Shown here: piece after piece, positions 43,101 through 44,994 of the stretch
Layout: each line of letters opens with the position of its first letter
Position numbering within the stretch: position 1 is the first letter of the stretch
Assembly (NCBI GenBank): GCA_004211695.1
Contig: SEEV01000021.1
Coordinates: 1 to 44,994, forward strand
Length of the DNA stretch: 44,994 nucleotides
Direction of reading: 5' to 3'
From: Rhodococcus sp. (in: high G+C Gram-positive bacteria)
Lineage (GTDB): Bacteria > Actinomycetota > Actinomycetes > Mycobacteriales > Mycobacteriaceae
The notes under the pieces: model-generated
Told to the model about the DNA's origin: nothing
Seen by the model: only the letters and a program-made list of their open reading frames with translations
Databases searched by the model: none
Made by a program: the position numbers and the translations under genes

Positions 43101-44173
43101 TGCTCGGCGTCGACCGGGTCGGGGTCGACGACAGCTTCTTCGACCTCGGCGGCAACTCGCTGATCGCCACCCGGGTCGCGTCCGCGCTCGGCGCCGAGCT
43201 CGGAATCGACTTCCCGCTGCAATGGATGTTCACCGACCCGACTCCGCAGTCGCTGGGGCAGCGCATCCAGCGGTGGACGTCCGACGGTGCGGGGGGCAAC
43301 GGTGCGTCGCTCGACGTACTTCTCGCGATCCGCACGAGAGGGACGGCGGAGCCCCTGTTCTGCGTGCACCCGTTCATCGGGCTCGCCTGGAGTTACGCAG
43401 GGTTGAGCCGCGAGCTGACCCAGGACCGGCCGATCTACGGCCTGCAGTCGCCGGCTCTCACCGAGGACGGTCCGGGTCCGGAGACGATCACCGACTTCGC
43501 GGCCCGCTACGTGCGGGAGATCCGGTCCATCCAGCCGCACGGCCCGTACCACCTGCTGGGCTGGTCGCTCGGCGGCGTCATCGCCCACGAGATGGCGGTG
43601 CAATTGCAGGGCGCCGGGGAAGAGGTGCGTCTTCTCGGTCTGCTCGACAGCTACGTGGGACTCGACCGGAGTGTGGAGAACTCCGCGACCACCGCGGATC
43701 TTCTCGGCGGTGTCGGCCTCGACCTTCCGGGCCCGGGTGTCCTCGACGAACTCGCGCCGGACGGGCAGTTCGACGCCGAGCGGGCTGCGGCGCTGCTGCG
43801 CGTCGTCGGCGGCCCGCTGGCGGAGCTGACCGCGCCGCAACTCGACCAGATCTACGCGAATGCACTGCGCGCCCCGGACCTGATCGACGGTCACCGGCCG
43901 CGGGAATTCGACGGCGATCTGGTGTTCTTCACCGCCGCCCTCGACGACGGGTTCCACGTCGACCCGGTGACCTGCTGGGGCAACTTCGTGCGCGGGACCA
44001 TCGCCGAACATCCCGTCGATGCGACGCACTGGACGATGACGACGCCCGACGCGCTCGCCGCGATCGCGCCGCATCTCGAGACGTCGCGTCGCCGTCCGAG
44101 GCACGCCGCACCCGACACGGGTAGGGACACCGATCCCGACGACAGCGAGAACCGACCGCATTCGGTGCGCTGA
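13124..44173 (+). CDS. Giant nine-module non-ribosomal peptide synthetase with terminal thioesterase
   Basis: One continuous frame of about 10,349 residues. I choose GTG at 13124 ([10 protein letters not shown]), which has AGAGGA 8 bases upstream; GTG at 13079 in the same frame would add 15 residues. Domain order read from core motifs: C-A-T / C-A-T / C-A-T-E / six times C-A-T / TE. All nine C domains keep HHxxxDG, all nine A domains keep (Y/F)TSGSTG(R/L/K)PKG, YRTGD and the GKLDR lysine, and all nine carrier domains keep the serine of GG(N/D)S(L/I). Nothing looks inactivated. The enzyme should build a nonapeptide on its phosphopantetheine arms, with an acylated N-terminus (starter-type C1), a D residue 3 and release by TE as acid or ring. 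No MbtH protein, phosphopantetheinyl transferase, acyl ligase, transporter or regulator is adjacent. I do not recognise a known product. Confidence 0.97.
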   Translation: MVEAVPSGDVTAVGRIPDGAFPLSTAQRGMWFAQQLDPDVPVTIAQCVELVGALDVALLSESLITAGRELGSAFLRLVEVDGVPYQLVDPTLDASVSFVDLQHEPDPRAAAKEWMRQEYTTPLDVCRDRLVTSAVLCTGPDRHYWYSRVHHVALDGMGSMTLIDRTTQLYTAAVEGRAAAPSNAAALTDVARVDDDYRISPRYRADQEYWSARVSAIGEPHSLVDRSAPARARSRTTGGQIPGALVDHLEAATNRHDSSTAFEVIAAFAAYLSRMTGREEVAVSLPVTARTTALLRRSGGMVSNVVPLRLQVRPDMTNAELVAAVRLEVTAALRHQRYPHIDIRRDAASEHQGFYGPLINVMLFHDEITLGSIVGRLELLSTGPIADLAVNVYHGVAGTSLNLDLEANPDLYSEDTLRAHHTRFTRFLGAFLTSDTDEPRRVGDLDILDDDESRTLVPASGRAGFAPVTLPDLLAGAALGNPDGEALVAPGHGISADTLSYRALDETSNRLARLLIDLQVGPEVVVALALPRSRESVAATWAVAKTGAAFVPVDPGYPADRIAFMLEDCGAPIGITTAALRDGLPECTHWIVLDDDEFRAAAASYPPDAVTDADRTLALSVDHPAYVIYTSGSTGRPKGVAVTHRGVVNLAADERDRLVVSSGSRVLHFASPSFDASVFELVMAVCAGATLVVAPTTIYGGTELAELIAEQRVTHAFCTPAALASLDHRGLDHLKTVVVAGDVCPPELVARWAPGRIMVNAYGPSETTIMSSATGPMVPGQPVAIGSPTVGVDLVVLDHRLRPVPAGVRGELFVLGSSLARGYVHRAGLTAERFVASPFGTGGRMYRTGDVVRWVTALDGPPVLEFLGRSDFQVKIRGFRIELGEIDAALAAHPVVEFAHTVGYDDGSGSSRLVSYVLPAPGTDAETRVLSEFVGERLPGYMVPSSIMVLDSLPLTPAGKLDRNALPAPVFAARSADIVRPRTVTEEILLGIFRDVLGLPELSVDTSFFELGGNSLMATQVVSRVNAALGVRIGVRDLFQSPSVTQLAVAASNAGPQADSRPVLEARDRPARVPLSVAQQRMWFLNQFDTASAAYNLPIALRLTGALDREALRVALGDIQERHEALRTVFPDTPDGPHQLIMPAVSVLADTDPIDVDAESLTAAVTALGGAGFDLTTDTPLRAGLFREAPDRHVLVLVVHHIAADGWSMTPLAADVMVAYAARVAGHAPTWAPLPVQYADYTLWQRELLGSEDDPDSLSARQIAHWQSALAGVPQMLELPADRPRPAEMSHRGGRVEFTIPADVHGRLVDLAQSTGTTLFMVTHTALVVLFHRLGAGTDIVIGTPVAGRGEEALDDLVGMFVNTLVLRATAEPGDTFEEVLDRVRDADLAAFSHADVPFERLVEVLSPDRSSAHHPLFQVMLSFQNTAPTSVELPGLEVAAAEIDVHVAKFDLQLTVTERLGDAGAPGGLAAGFDYATDLFDESTVASMAERFVNLLRSVAASSATAVGDLPLLHAAERDRLLGTWNDTEHRVPAMCLPELFDAQVARTPDAVAVVFGDVTLSYSQLDCRANSLARHLIDRGVGPESRVGLAMRRSPDLLVGMYAIVKAGGAYVPVDPDHPTDRIGYVLDSAQPVCVLTTSADRGALPAGSSFVEIDRIALDSCSGAPVTDSDRLAPLRPDNPAYVIYTSGSTGRPKGVSVPHRGIVNQLLWMQSEYALTERDVLLQKTATTFDVSLWGYFWPLHTGATMVLATPDGHRDPEYLARVIDEHGVTVTDFVPSMLDAFVASVPTTSCATLRHVFVIGEALPPETVTRFRALSDAGLHNLYGPTEAAVSVTYWDTATTVTGTVPIGVPEWNTQVYVLDSRLHPVPPGVAGELYLAGEQLARGYLGRVDLTSDRFAANPFTAGLRMYRTGDLVRWTSAGALEYIGRTDFQVKFRGQRIELGEIEFVLRAQPSVTSAAVLVHSDPGTGDHLVAYVVPEPGHDVDTTRLRECMAASLPAYMIPAALMVVDEFPLNTSGKLDRQALPAPEFGGSATEYVAPRTSVEANLAEIFAEVLGLDRIGLRDNFFDVGGNSLVATRVTSRIRAELGAPIALRDLFDAPTVGALAERIEGTVPTAPRAPLVAATRAGRIPLSPAQRRMWFLNQFDTASAAYNMPFALRLSGILDGDGLRSAIRDVLDRHESLRTLYPDSTAGPHQVVVGADEVSLDLDVQPITEAELPARLLELATEGFDVTSAVPLRTALLRLSVDEHVLAVVVHHISADGSSMAPLARDILLAYTARTAGRAPSWAPLDVQYADYSYWQAEFLGDEADGRSQAAEQIEFWSAALDGIPDLLELPADRPRPAVPTNSGATVPFSVDSATAKAVADLAARSAATPFMVWHAALSVLLSRLSNAVDVTVGTPVAGRAEPSLQDLVGMFVNTLTLRARVSGDLSFADLLAQVREFDLAAFAHADLPFERLVEVLEPARSTARHPLFQVGLSYENFEPGVLELPGLTVSAVEMNPEIAKFDLNMTLTEIRDERGTVSGLTGAFTYAVDLFDRDTVESFADRFARIVAAALADPGTAVGDLPVLDQRELVRVLREWNATDVEVSERPYLARYDEQAARTPDAVAVVYRDVSLTYREFNSRVNRLARKLIAEGAGTETTVAVAARRSIEFLIALHAVLRSGAAYVPLDVDLPAERAAHVIEASHPVLVLTAVRGEFEADSGVPVLPMDGLELDRFDDAPVTDGDRLRPLTPDNLAYVIFTSGSTGRPKGVAVSHAGLGSHFEFLVSLGALDETDRVVVKTPQSFDASLWELLWPLAVGARVVIAEPDGHKDPDYLAELIDTEQITAIHFVPSMLAVFTDVIVPSRFSSLRTVFVGGEALSVNVARRFAAVSDAAVLNAYGPAEVAAASTISWVDTSNSGIVTVGTPVWNTRAYVLDQRLHPSPAGVTGELYLAGTQLSRGYAGRPDLTAERFVANPFDAPGARMYRTGDRLRWTDRGELEYLGRNDFQVKLRGLRIELGEIEAVLESADSVAQAVVTVYSGAASDQLVAYLVARTGATVDIEALTAYAESRLPEYMVPDGFVTLDAFPLNASGKLDRAALPAPAVGDVAVARVAPRTPMEETLAALFREALGVDDLGVNDSFFALGGDSIVSIQLVSRAKAAGIVFTPRDVFERKSIAALAEVATVASADRRALAELAGGGVGNVELTPVVRSLFDRSGPVGRYSQSVLLTLPTGIERSDIVATVQAVLDRHDALRSRLVRGGADVRHSVLPAGAVDADRLVTTVPVNPDLGDAAFDALIDRELSAAADRFDFEIPVLTQFVWLDRGATRPGRLLVVAHHLVVDGVSWRILVPDLVAAGGAVAGGHAPTLLEVGTSLRRWSHGLSEAARQPSTLAQFDYWRGVVDAPDPLLGDRALDPVRDRTSTTQELHVELSTEITGTLLARVPEAFRCSVGDSLLAGFAVALTEWRRARGVHAASAYLTLEGHGREESIVPGADLSRTVGWFTSVYPVRLALEGVDTQDALVGGASAGAAIKAVKEQLLAVPDRGVGYGLLRYLNPATATVLAGFDPPQVVFNYLGKTGMGDLSPEMREIGWVPDLASSRVFSGETDQDMSASAAIEINVGVTDTDAGPRLGASVRFAGELLAADDVRELVDLWQQALVSQIEHVVAGSGGGLTPSDVGTVALSQSQIEVWERTYPTLEDVWALSPLQAGFHFHSLLAAEHSVDVYHSQLRMTLLGDVSADRMRAAAAALLERYSNLRVVFVQDGDVTAQIPLRGVEVPLTVVDLSGRESVSGERELEALVAENRTAPFDLSDAPLLRLLLVRTGAERHELAMTNHHILLDGWSIPLIVQDLLVLYATAGDQSALPAVRPYREYLDWLARRDPSASRAAWAHALDGLDEPTLLAPARTGGTVTVDPEEVPIHFSEADTAELLAFARQHGVTPNTVIQTAWALLLRRLTGRGDVVFGATVSGRPPHIPGIESMVGLFINTVPVRVRIDADESVAGLLARVQGQQADLLDHHYLGLTEIQAEAGVGVLFDTLTVFESYPVDQAALQAQTDIAGMRVDSVEVHSVTHYPLSLMAQVDDTLRLGVAYLPDTFESDEAKLIAARLDSVIRALIAEPSAAVAEVTGFIPGEYARVMHDWNATDHHVPESTLLTSFEAQAARTPDAVAVDFDGDVLTYAALDARANQLARHLIALGVAPETRVAVVMRRSLELVVGIYAVLKAGGAYVPVDPDHPAERTSYVLASAQPVCVLTTSADRPHLPNRIPVSDLDTLDLSGVSAVPLTDAERIEPLRPAHPAYVIYTSGSTGKPKGVAVPHAAIVNQLLWMQSEYALTDRDVWLQKTATTFDVSLWGYFWPLQVGATMVLATPDGHREPAYLTRVIDEHAVTVTDFVPSMLDVFVAAAAVGSCRSLRHVFVIGEALPPATVLRFRELSAAGLHNLYGPTEAAVSVTYWKTGEADTTNVPIGVPEWNTQAYVLDSRLHPVPVGVPGELYLGGAQLARGYLGRVDLTSDRFVANPFGRTGERMYRTGDLVRWTSAGSLVYIGRTDFQVKFRGQRIELGEIETVLRSHPAVTGAVVSVYSDTTVGDHLVAYVVGTPGGELDVVELRRQASESLPSYMVPSAVTVLDEFPLNTSGKLDRKELPAPEFHVATEYIAPRNAAERTVAAVFADVLGSGRVGAHDNFFDLGGNSLSVTRVAARLGELSGTGLSVRDVFTAPTVAELALRLAEPTAAGGARPVLSAVQRPARIPLSPAQQRMWFINQFDPASPAYNLPLAVRMSGALDVAALAQALDDVVGRHESLRTVFPDTEGGPAQVVVSAADHSMPLEVVDVPEGELDSRMIAFASRGFDVSEDLPVRATLFRTGPGEHVLAITLHHIAADGWSFGPLGGDVMTAYAARAESRSPEWIPLAVQYADYSLWHRAVLGSEDEPESLARRQLEYWTRTLDGLPDELKLPFDRPRRTEQSYAGGSVGFTIAPEIHSGIERLAREHGATVFMVAHAAFALLLARLSASDDIAVGAPIAGRGERALDNLVGMFVNTLVLRTRIESAETFAELLTRVRDGDIGAFGHADLPFERLVDVLDPVRTSAHHPVIQTALSMQPTAIDDIELPGLRVHVEDIDARVAKFDLQLTLGENIDPTGVPSGIRAEFTYAADLFDDVTVRRYAAQLVRILETVIADPTTVVGDVNLLDDAERARLAPVHGPASRPTRLLPDVLAASAADPSATALVFGDRSMTYGELDRRSNLWARELIEAGAGPETFVAVALARSIESVLAVWAVAKTGAAFVPVDPNYPAERIAHMLGDSGAAFGLTTIEFRGGLPDSTRWLVMDDPDHTALVESHSSAAVTAADRLGRMHADQLAYLIYTSGSTGLPKGVAVTHSGLANLLTELVDEYELTADARTLHFASPSFDASVFEYLMAFCRGATMVVVPHSVYGGTELAELLGQERVTHAFITPAALASVDPTGLDELAVIVVGGEAWGADLAERWVPGRALFNGYGPTESSMMVTQSGPLMLGERMTIGRPVRGVEAFVLDARLHPVPPGVPGELYVSGPALARGYHQRLGLTAERFVANPHGAPGRRMYRTGDLVRWVESRTGTYVIEYVGRSDFQVKIRGFRVELGEIDSVFRAHSAVGFAATIAHDTESGVTALVTYVCAASGNDVAVDDLTAFVGGALPAHMVPASIMVLDSIPLTPAGKLDRRALPEPVFVSRTRFTAPDTADELAVAAAFADVLGESRIGMDDNFFALGGNSLSATQVVSRVGSAFGTRVSVRTLFDNPTVRQLVSAVATSGPDASSGRPALTVRERPGRIPVSLAQQRIWFLNQFDPSSSAYNIPLALRMSGRIDVPALRAALGDVLERHESLRTVYPGSADGAHQEILPAAAAEFDLTPIRTGPDQLMLRIAEYAAAGFDVTREIPFRIHLFRENRSEHVLLLVAHHIAADGWSFGPLAADVMAAYASRVEGLAPSWEPLPVQYADYSVWQRELLGAEDDSDSLSAKQIERWRAALDGAPEALDLPTDHPRPAVASHRGERVGFEIDADTHRGLVERAQKGGTTLFMVVHAAFATLLHRLSGGTDIVIGTPVAGRGDEGLDPLVGMFVNTLALRTRIHPGESFGALLEQVRDVDLTAFQDTEVPFDRLVEILRPTRSSDRHPLFQVMFAFQNLRPVTLELPQLVVEAVDFDPHIAKFDLDLALAEIVDDAGHHNGISGAFTFASELFERATVAGFADRFLRILEAVASADDIAVGDIAILGAAEQQSLAPVWGGPLRVNATLPELLVATAERYPDSTAVVFDGGSIDYRELDRRSTQLARALIGMGVGPETYVAVALPRSFESVLCVWAAAKTGAAYVPIDPTHPVDRIAHILRDSGVVVGVTRAEFAAHLPVVTDWLVLDDPEVLRELSSASTEPVGDADRTSALHVDHPAYLIYTSGSTGLPKGVVVSHRGLANLAGSYTTAVRATEESRVAHLASPTFDLSVLELLLAHTSGAALVVCPPGVYGGVELHEVLQSERVTHMTITNAALASVDPEGLDDLRSIVVGGDACPPETVARWADRIELVNGYGPTEVTVGATFSSVLEPGRDITIGGPLPGVAAVVLDSRLQPVPVGVVGELYLLGPALARGYHERAALTADRFVASPFEAAGARMYRTGDLVRWRAVHSGVTGSMTDGTLPGHAIEYLGRSDHQVKVRGLRIELGEIDAALNAHPDVEFAATLGYESPSETRLASHVLVGAGADRDPAALLAFLRQALPGYMVPSALVFLDTIPLTPNGKLDRGALPAPDFGAAAKKIAYRAPRNPLERSIADAFAEVLGGTDIGLDTDFFDAGGNSLSATRVTARVGALLDIRVTVRDVFEAPTVLALADSLAPRMSGAGDGVSAGPALVPQPRPDRIPLSLAQQRMWFLNQFDTSSATYNLPAAVRLTGSLDGAALRSAIDDLISRHESLRTVFPDTRGGPHQVILEPGEVTLDVAPVRVSEAALHSDLQEFLLAGFDVSQAVPLRVKVYSLGDTEHVLALVVHHISADGASMEPLIRDLMIAYASRAAGRAPDWAPLPVQYADFALWQRKVLGDESDPASLAAAQREYWTRSLAGVPDQMFLPGDRGRPAVPSHQGAATRFTLDADTHRALVELARAHGASLFMVAHAALAVLLGRLSTTSDITVGTAVGGRGRAELDDIIGMFVNTLVLRTTVDPGASFVALLEQARDVDLEAFAHSDLPFERLVEVLSPVRSTSHHPLFQVALGVDAVSADRLELDGLSVEPVAAPVSIAKFDLHVTLTERLGDAAEAAGIDAEIVYATDIFDESTASEYAARLRRIFEAVVADPQRPIGDIPVLGEEEYAALTPVRGADARPVQLLPEILSGAVAAAPEGPAVVFEGESLSYRDLDEQSNQLARLLVDRGVGPETRVVLALPRSFESVVAVWAVAKTGAAFVPVDPGYPADRILHMVQDSGAMVGITVSAKQELLPDSIRWMVLDDPALEVRCTHESRLPLTNRDRMRPILSDQVAYVIYTSGSTGRPKGVAVTHRGLMNLVTDERELLGVTSRSRTLHFASPSFDASVFEMLMALGAGATMVIAPPTIYGGSELAELLAAEHVTHAFSTPAALASVDHHGLDELAVVVVAGDVCPPELVARWAPGRRMVNAYGPSEATIMSSITEPLRAGEPVTIGGPSRGVRALVLDARLRPVPVGVPGELYVGGPSLARGYLGRPGLTAERFVADPYGEPGELMYRTGDLVRWRENRVLDFVGRTDHQVKIRGFRIELGEIDAALTAHPQIEYATTIGYEHPNGETSLVAYVLPFTGEDVDRVEVANFVGRTLPAYMVPASVTLLDALPLTPAGKLDRAALPQPVFAAAARVFEAPRNPMELIVAGIFSDILALPEIGIHDSFFDLGGNSLLATQVVSRINAAVDVHVGVREVFESPNVATLAARITETTTHGVRRPALAARPRPDRIPLSPAQQRMWFINQFDTASPAYNLPVALRLSGEVDVRAMQIAIADLVGRHEALRTVYPDSADGPHQVIVPAGDAVPDLTPVPAHPDDILERVTALVTTGFDVTADVPLRARMYRVGADDYVLVMVAHHISGDGWSLAPLARDVMLAYTARAEGHVPRWTPLPVQYADYSLWQRDLLGDEADPESVATAQIAYWTRTLEGLPDRLALPADRPRPAVASHRGGHVPFTIDAGTHSALLALARARSASLFMVMHTALAVLLARLSNESDIAVGAPIAGRGEESLDELVGMFVNTLVLRTPIDPASSFADSLNVARSTDLSAFAHSDIPFERLVDVLNPARSRSHHPLFQVAFSFQNLAATTLELPGLHVEGLDVPNAISNFDLHLTLSEKHDVDGTPDVIEAQFTYATDLFDESTVRTFAERFARILASVLRNPDIAVGAIDLLDGSERHSVLAEFNDTTVDLPPTTLTDLFSAQAARTPDAVAVSFDGTELTYAEFGRRVDALAHRLIDRGVGPETVVGLAMNRSIELLVGLYAVLRAGGAYLPIDLTHPAERLVYVLDTARPVCILTTSSDGFAAEHVPVIEIDTLDLTGFPHEPVTDAHRLAPLRPENTAYLIFTSGSTGRPKGVAVSHAAIANQLRWKQHEYPLDTTDAVVQKTPATFDVSVWELFWPLTAGARLVVARPDGHRDPAYLADLMREQRVTTAHFVPSLLEAFMATPGAGEQPALRRVLCIGEALPADTAARFGRLFGTVALHNLYGPTEAAVSVTAWTHTATETDSIPIGGPEWNTQVFVLDARLNPVPVGVAGELYLAGEQLARGYVGRTDLTAERFVANPFDAPGARLYRTGDVVRWRIRDGKGVLEYLERSDFQVKVRGFRIELGEIEAALAASTGVGHAVVIAHQDPHTGTALVGYVVAEDGATVDPAAVLAEVGDTVPSYMVPASLVVLAALPLTANGKLDRKALPAPDFDSATVEYRAPSTPTEEIVAGAFADVLGVEQIGAAANFFDLGGNSLVATRVVARLSEGLGRRVEIRSLFEAPTVSALASLLDSLDATAAARPALAPAVRPEHIPLSSAQHRMWFLNRFDPDSAVHNIPVAVRLSGALDVDALQCAVTDVVGRHESLRTVYPDSADGPHQVILPVGGVGTELSVVTTEESALPTLIVDLVTTGFDVTTEVPVRVRIFRMSATEHVLVLVVHHISGDGWSMAPMVRDVMTAYAARSAGAAPGWEPLPVQYADYALWQRALLGDETDPESLAARQLAFWTRTLTGTPGQLDLPTDRPRPAVASYRGGTVDFTVPSDLHNGLLGAARDANATLFMVVHSALAVLLSRLAGAGDIAIGTPVAGRGERELDDLIGMFVNTLVLRQQVDLGRTFAQLVADVRETDLAAFAHADVPFERLVEVINPERSTGRHPLFQVMLAFQNLDQATLELGDLSVSGVDFDVDITTFDLQLTLMEQFDSDGRPDGMAARLTYASDLYDEPSMHVFGQRFLQVLRAATDSPDAAVGDIDVLGSGERKQIAGTNATSHDVLAGTLTSLFDARVAADPDRLAVVFGRDELTYTEFDARVNRLARRLIELGVGPESVVAVAMRRSIDLLVSIYAVVKAGGTYLPVDPDHPAERTAHIVDTARPACVLVSGDGARLGGGRIPVVDVAAEDLSGYGSTPVTDMDRLRPLTAANTAYVIFTSGSTGRPKGVAVSHGAIVNRLLWMQHEYGLTSEDVVVQKTPVTFDVSVWELFWPLQVGATLVVAAPDGHRDPRYLTGLVQERHVTTLHFVPSMLSVFTAEPDAAQCESLRLVFCSGEALTPEQVSRFRSVSGADLHNLYGPTEAAVDVTYWETGPADTHTVPIGRPVWNTQLHVLDARLHPVPNGVAGELYLAGDQLARGYLNRADLSAERFVANPSLVGGRMYRTGDLVRRRTDGALEYLGRTDFQVKLRGQRIELGEIETALETHPEVTQAVVAVHRDERGEEALVAYLVGRCAADWTDVRAHLAARVPSYMIPAHVVHLDSLPLSVNGKLDRRALPAPARSAAAEYQAPRTSAERAVVTVFEDVLGVDRVGVDDSFFDLGGNSLIATRVASALGAELGIDFPLQWMFTDPTPQSLGQRIQRWTSDGAGGNGASLDVLLAIRTRGTAEPLFCVHPFIGLAWSYAGLSRELTQDRPIYGLQSPALTEDGPGPETITDFAARYVREIRSIQPHGPYHLLGWSLGGVIAHEMAVQLQGAGEEVRLLGLLDSYVGLDRSVENSATTADLLGGVGLDLPGPGVLDELAPDGQFDAERAAALLRVVGGPLAELTAPQLDQIYANALRAPDLIDGHRPREFDGDLVFFTAALDDGFHVDPVTCWGNFVRGTIAEHPVDATHWTMTTPDALAAIAPHLETSRRRPRHAAPDTGRDTDPDDSENRPHSVR
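13160..16275 (+). other. NRPS module 1: starter C - A1 - T
   Basis: C1 (about 13160-14480) starts [19 protein letters not shown], resembles the EntF/DhbF class that takes an acyl or aryl group from outside, and has HHVALDG at 13571-13591. A1 (about 14520-16045) has [11 protein letters not shown] near 15008. The pocket residues read by eye against the GrsA numbering are D-A-F-F-V-A-A-I-M-K. I cannot name the substrate; the hydrophobic residues suggest an apolar one. T1 has FFELGGNSL near 16144. Codon use in about 14690-15450 differs from the flanks. Confidence 0.85.
16338..19465 (+). other. NRPS module 2: C - A2 - T
   Basis: C2 (about 16338-17660) is an L-to-L type condensation domain, [16 protein letters not shown] with HHIAADG at 16721-16741. 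A2 (about 17730-19230) has [11 protein letters not shown] near 18184 and pocket residues D-V-W-D-F-I-L-V-S-K. These resemble the Ser code D-V-W-H-F-S-L-V-D-K but differ at three positions. The A-domain helix reads [12 protein letters not shown], with G where most relatives have E. T2 has FFDVGGNSL near 19333. Confidence 0.85.
19519..24110 (+). other. NRPS module 3: C - A3 - T - E
   Basis: C3 (about 19519-20880) is L-to-L type with HHISADG at 19907-19927. A3 (about 20921-22410) has [11 protein letters not shown] near 21370 and pocket residues D-A-W-H-F-G-A-A-A-K, which I cannot match to a known substrate. T3 (about 22430-22650) has FFALGGDSI, the GGDS form normally found in front of an epimerase. 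E (about 22705-24110) has [11 protein letters not shown] at 23111-23143, [18 protein letters not shown] and FNYLGK, so all key epimerase motifs are present. Residue 3 of the peptide should be D. Confidence 0.88.
24189..27300 (+). other. NRPS module 4: D-accepting C - A4 - T
   Basis: C4 (about 24189-25500) opens [17 protein letters not shown] and has [10 protein letters not shown] at about 24608-24637, the signature of C domains that accept a D residue from an upstream epimerase. A4 (about 25560-27060) has [11 protein letters not shown] near 26018 and the same pocket as A2 (D-V-W-D-F-I-L-V-S-K), including [13 protein letters not shown]4 has FFDLGGNSL near 27166. Confidence 0.87.
27356..30480 (+). 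other. NRPS module 5: C - A5 - T
   Basis: C5 (about 27356-28690) is L-to-L type with HHIAADG at 27743-27763. Its late motif reads [12 protein letters not shown] where the other C domains have HPLFQV. A5 (about 28736-30240) has [11 protein letters not shown] near 29209 and pocket residues D-A-F-F-V-G-G-M-M-K, close to A1/A7 but with two Gly and two Met. No substrate can be named. T5 has FFALGGNSL near 30346. Confidence 0.84.
30536..33710 (+). other. NRPS module 6: C - A6 - T
   Basis: C6 (about 30536-31880) is L-to-L type with HHIAADG at 30926-30946. A6 (about 31925-33460) has [11 protein letters not shown] near 32394 and pocket residues D-L-L-T-V-G-G-V-G-K. This is unlike the other eight; the D-L-x-x-V/L-G-x-V/I-G frame recalls Asp/Asn codes only loosely. 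There is an insertion of about 14 residues (33078-33135) between the YRTGD motif and the following LGRSD strand. T6 has FFDAGGNSL near 33571. Confidence 0.84.
33770..36890 (+). other. NRPS module 7: C - A7 - T
   Basis: C7 (about 33770-35110) is L-to-L type with HHISADGAS starting at 34160. A7 (about 35153-36650) has [11 protein letters not shown] near 35630 and pocket residues D-A-F-F-V-A-A-I-M-K, identical to A1. The loop with TIYGG and TPAALASVD is also shared with A1. The same amino acid is expected at positions 1 and 7. T7 has FFDLGGNSL near 36758. Confidence 0.85.
36947..40090 (+). other. NRPS module 8: C - A8 - T
   Basis: C8 (about 36947-38290) is L-to-L type with HHISGDG at 37334-37354. 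A8 (about 38342-39845) has [11 protein letters not shown] near 38794 and pocket residues D-V-W-H-L-I-L-V-S-K. This is near the Ser codes (D-V-W-H-L-S-L-I-D-K in EntF) except I for S and S for D, so a Ser-like or small hydroxy residue is possible but not certain. T8 has FFDLGGNSL near 39958. Confidence 0.85.
40148..43270 (+). other. NRPS module 9: C - A9 (Ser) - T
   Basis: C9 (about 40148-41490) is L-to-L type with HHISGDG at 40535-40555. A9 (about 41540-43025) has [11 protein letters not shown] near 41997 and pocket residues D-V-W-H-F-S-L-V-D-K, which I recall as an exact L-serine code. T9 has FFDLGGNSL near 43136. Codon use in about 42300-42800 changes to G/T-ending codons compared with the rest of the module. 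Confidence 0.88.
43310..44090 (+). other. NRPS C-terminal type I thioesterase domain
   Basis: An alpha/beta-hydrolase domain starts [19 protein letters not shown]. The nucleophile is S10148 in GWSLGG (codon 43565-43567), with D10175 in LLDSY and H10302 in DATHWTM completing a triad in family order. It releases the finished peptide from T9 by hydrolysis or cyclisation. With Ser at positions 9 and perhaps 2, 4 and 8, lactone formation onto a side-chain hydroxyl is possible, but the sequence does not decide this. A disordered tail rich in Arg and Asp follows to the stop at 44173. Confidence 0.9.
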
Positions 44174-44664
44174 CGGACCCTGGGCGGCGCCCGACAGACC
44201 GAAAGGTTTGGTTTGGGCCCTGTTGGGGGAATACCACGTCCAGTGGGCGGTTGTAGTGAGAATGGGCGGTTGATCACCCGGAATGTCGTGGACGTCCGAC
44301 CGGGCGAGGGTTCAGGGTGCCGATTTCATACCCCAGGTGTGAGATCTGTACGAAGAGAAGACCAAACCCTTGACTCCGCCGTACCGAATAGTAGATTGAG
44401 AGCGGTCATGTGACCTACCTCTCATACGGTATGGAAGCCCGGGAGGTCGGTCATACGTGGTTTCTTCGACTGCGTGTTCGGGGCGTGACGCTCGGTGCTT
44501 GGTGTGCTCGGAATGTAACGCGCCCGCGTTCGGCAGATCGGAGTACGTGGATGAGTCCTGGCGAGACGGTGACCACCCCAGTGATCTACGGCGGCCTGCC
44601 CCGGATACGGCGAACGCCGCCCCGGCAGAGCCGAGACGGCGTTCGTACGGTTCGGTGGCCTGTG
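44174..44664. other. Intergenic region between convergent NRPS and rbpA
   Basis: About 490 bases with no convincing gene. The left part should hold the end of the synthetase transcript. A short direct repeat (TGGGCGGTTG at 44244-44253 and 44263-44272, 19 bases apart) is visible, and the right end carries the hairpin described separately. GC content looks lower in about 44320-44470 than in the flanking genes. I see no tRNA or small RNA that I could support. Confidence 0.45.
44611..44645 (-). terminator. Hairpin downstream of rbpA
   Basis: Arms CGAACGCCG (44611-44619) and CGGCGTTCG (44637-44645) are perfect 9-bp complements separated by 17 bases. They lie 20 bases beyond the rbpA stop in the direction of rbpA transcription. 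The hairpin is G+C-rich, without a T run. It fits a terminator for rbpA and, from the other side, could also stop transcripts coming from the synthetase gene. Confidence 0.6.
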
Positions 44665-44994
44665 TCAGGCTCCGCGGCGCTTCGCCTTCAGCAGGTCGAG
44701 GCGCTCCTTCAGCAGCTCTTCCAGTTCCTCCTTGGAACGACGCTCGAGCAGCATGTCCCAGTGGGTACGCGGCGGCTTGACCTTTTTGGCCTCGGGCGCA
44801 GTGCCCTCGACCAGGGTTCCCTCCAGACCGTTGCGGCACAGCCACGTGCCGGGGATCTCGGCTTCGTCGGCGAACGGAATGTCGAAGACCTCACCGTTGT
44901 CGCACCGGTACTTGGCCATCCGACGGGGCGCGAGGTCGTGGTCACGGTCGGTCTCGTAGCTCACCGCTCCGAGTCGACTTCCTCGAAGTACGCG
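44665..44994 (-). CDS. rbpA: RNA polymerase-binding protein RbpA (5' end outside window)
   Basis: The frame is open from the window edge (RVLRGSRLGAVSYETDR) to TGA at 44665-44667. It covers 109 residues and lacks only the first two or three of a protein normally about 110 long. GTG at 44962-44964 is internal, at the V of AVSYETD. Landmarks are SYETDRDHDLAPR, PFADEAEIPGTWLCRNG, KVKPPRTHWDMLLERRS and EELEELLKERLDLLKAKR. RbpA is an actinobacterial transcription factor that binds RNA polymerase and group 1/2 sigma factors through its C-terminal helix pair, stabilises the open complex and affects rifampicin tolerance. Cysteines are present in YRCDNG and WLCRNG, two of the positions that bind zinc in some relatives; a full zinc site is not evident. 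It is convergent with the synthetase gene. Confidence 0.95.
   Translation of the reverse strand, partial: RVLRGSRLGAVSYETDRDHDLAPRRMAKYRCDNGEVFDIPFADEAEIPGTWLCRNGLEGTLVEGTAPEAKKVKPPRTHWDMLLERRSKEELEELLKERLDLLKAKRRGA

Noticed and set aside
13124..44173. Repeated similar DNA along the synthetase as a CRISPR or satellite array
   Set aside because: The repetition has a period of about 3.1 kb and is explained by homologous NRPS modules.
1..44994. tRNA, rRNA, riboswitch or CRISPR loci
   Set aside because: I looked through the intergenic stretches and saw no cloverleaf, rRNA core sequence, known aptamer core or spaced short repeats that I could support.

Overview
The window is high-GC actinobacterial DNA that looks like Rhodococcus (R. 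jostii/R. opacus type). The evidence is an RbpA gene at the right edge, separate but overlapping lnt and ppm genes of the lipoprotein/mannolipid pathway, a DUF3099 protein, actinobacterial start-codon use (many GTG starts), and one giant non-ribosomal peptide synthetase (NRPS). The species is inferred from gene content, not from a database match.

Region 1-3472 is accessory and partly decayed. It holds the C-terminal end of an IS630-type transposase, a small molybdopterin-binding (Mop/TOBE) protein, an FMN-binding split-barrel protein, a ferritin-like gene broken by a stop codon and a 2-base frameshift, and an ORF that joins a complete RibD/DHFR-like reductase to the back end of an unrelated methyltransferase.

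Region 3700-12851 is a more ordinary chromosomal backbone. It contains a polytopic GT-C-like glycosyltransferase, a CBS-domain protein followed by a YciI protein, a DUF3099 membrane protein, an orphan NarL-type response regulator, a secreted protein of unknown function, an FxsA membrane protein, an amidohydrolase that has lost its N-terminal metal-binding segment, then lnt (apolipoprotein N-acyltransferase) and ppm (polyprenol-phosphate mannose synthase). A 38-bp perfect palindrome follows ppm.

Region 13124-44173 is one uninterrupted gene of about 31 kb coding for about 10,350 residues. I read it as nine complete NRPS modules: C-A-T, C-A-T, C-A-T-E, then six C-A-T, with a C-terminal thioesterase (29 domains). 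The first C domain is of the kind found at the start of acylated peptides, the only epimerase is in module 3, and the C domain of module 4 is of the D-accepting type. The predicted product is an N-acylated nonapeptide with a D residue at position 3 and Ser at position 9. The pocket residues of A1 and A7 are identical, as are those of A2 and A4, so the peptide should contain repeated residues. No tailoring, transport, MbtH, acyl-ligase or regulatory gene lies beside the synthetase in this window.

The synthetase sits between ppm and convergent rbpA. As I recall, those genes are neighbours in Mycobacterium tuberculosis (Rv2051c/Rv2050), with fxsA close by and the giant pks12 on the far side of rbpA. 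This suggests a mega-synthase gene acquired at a conserved housekeeping locus.
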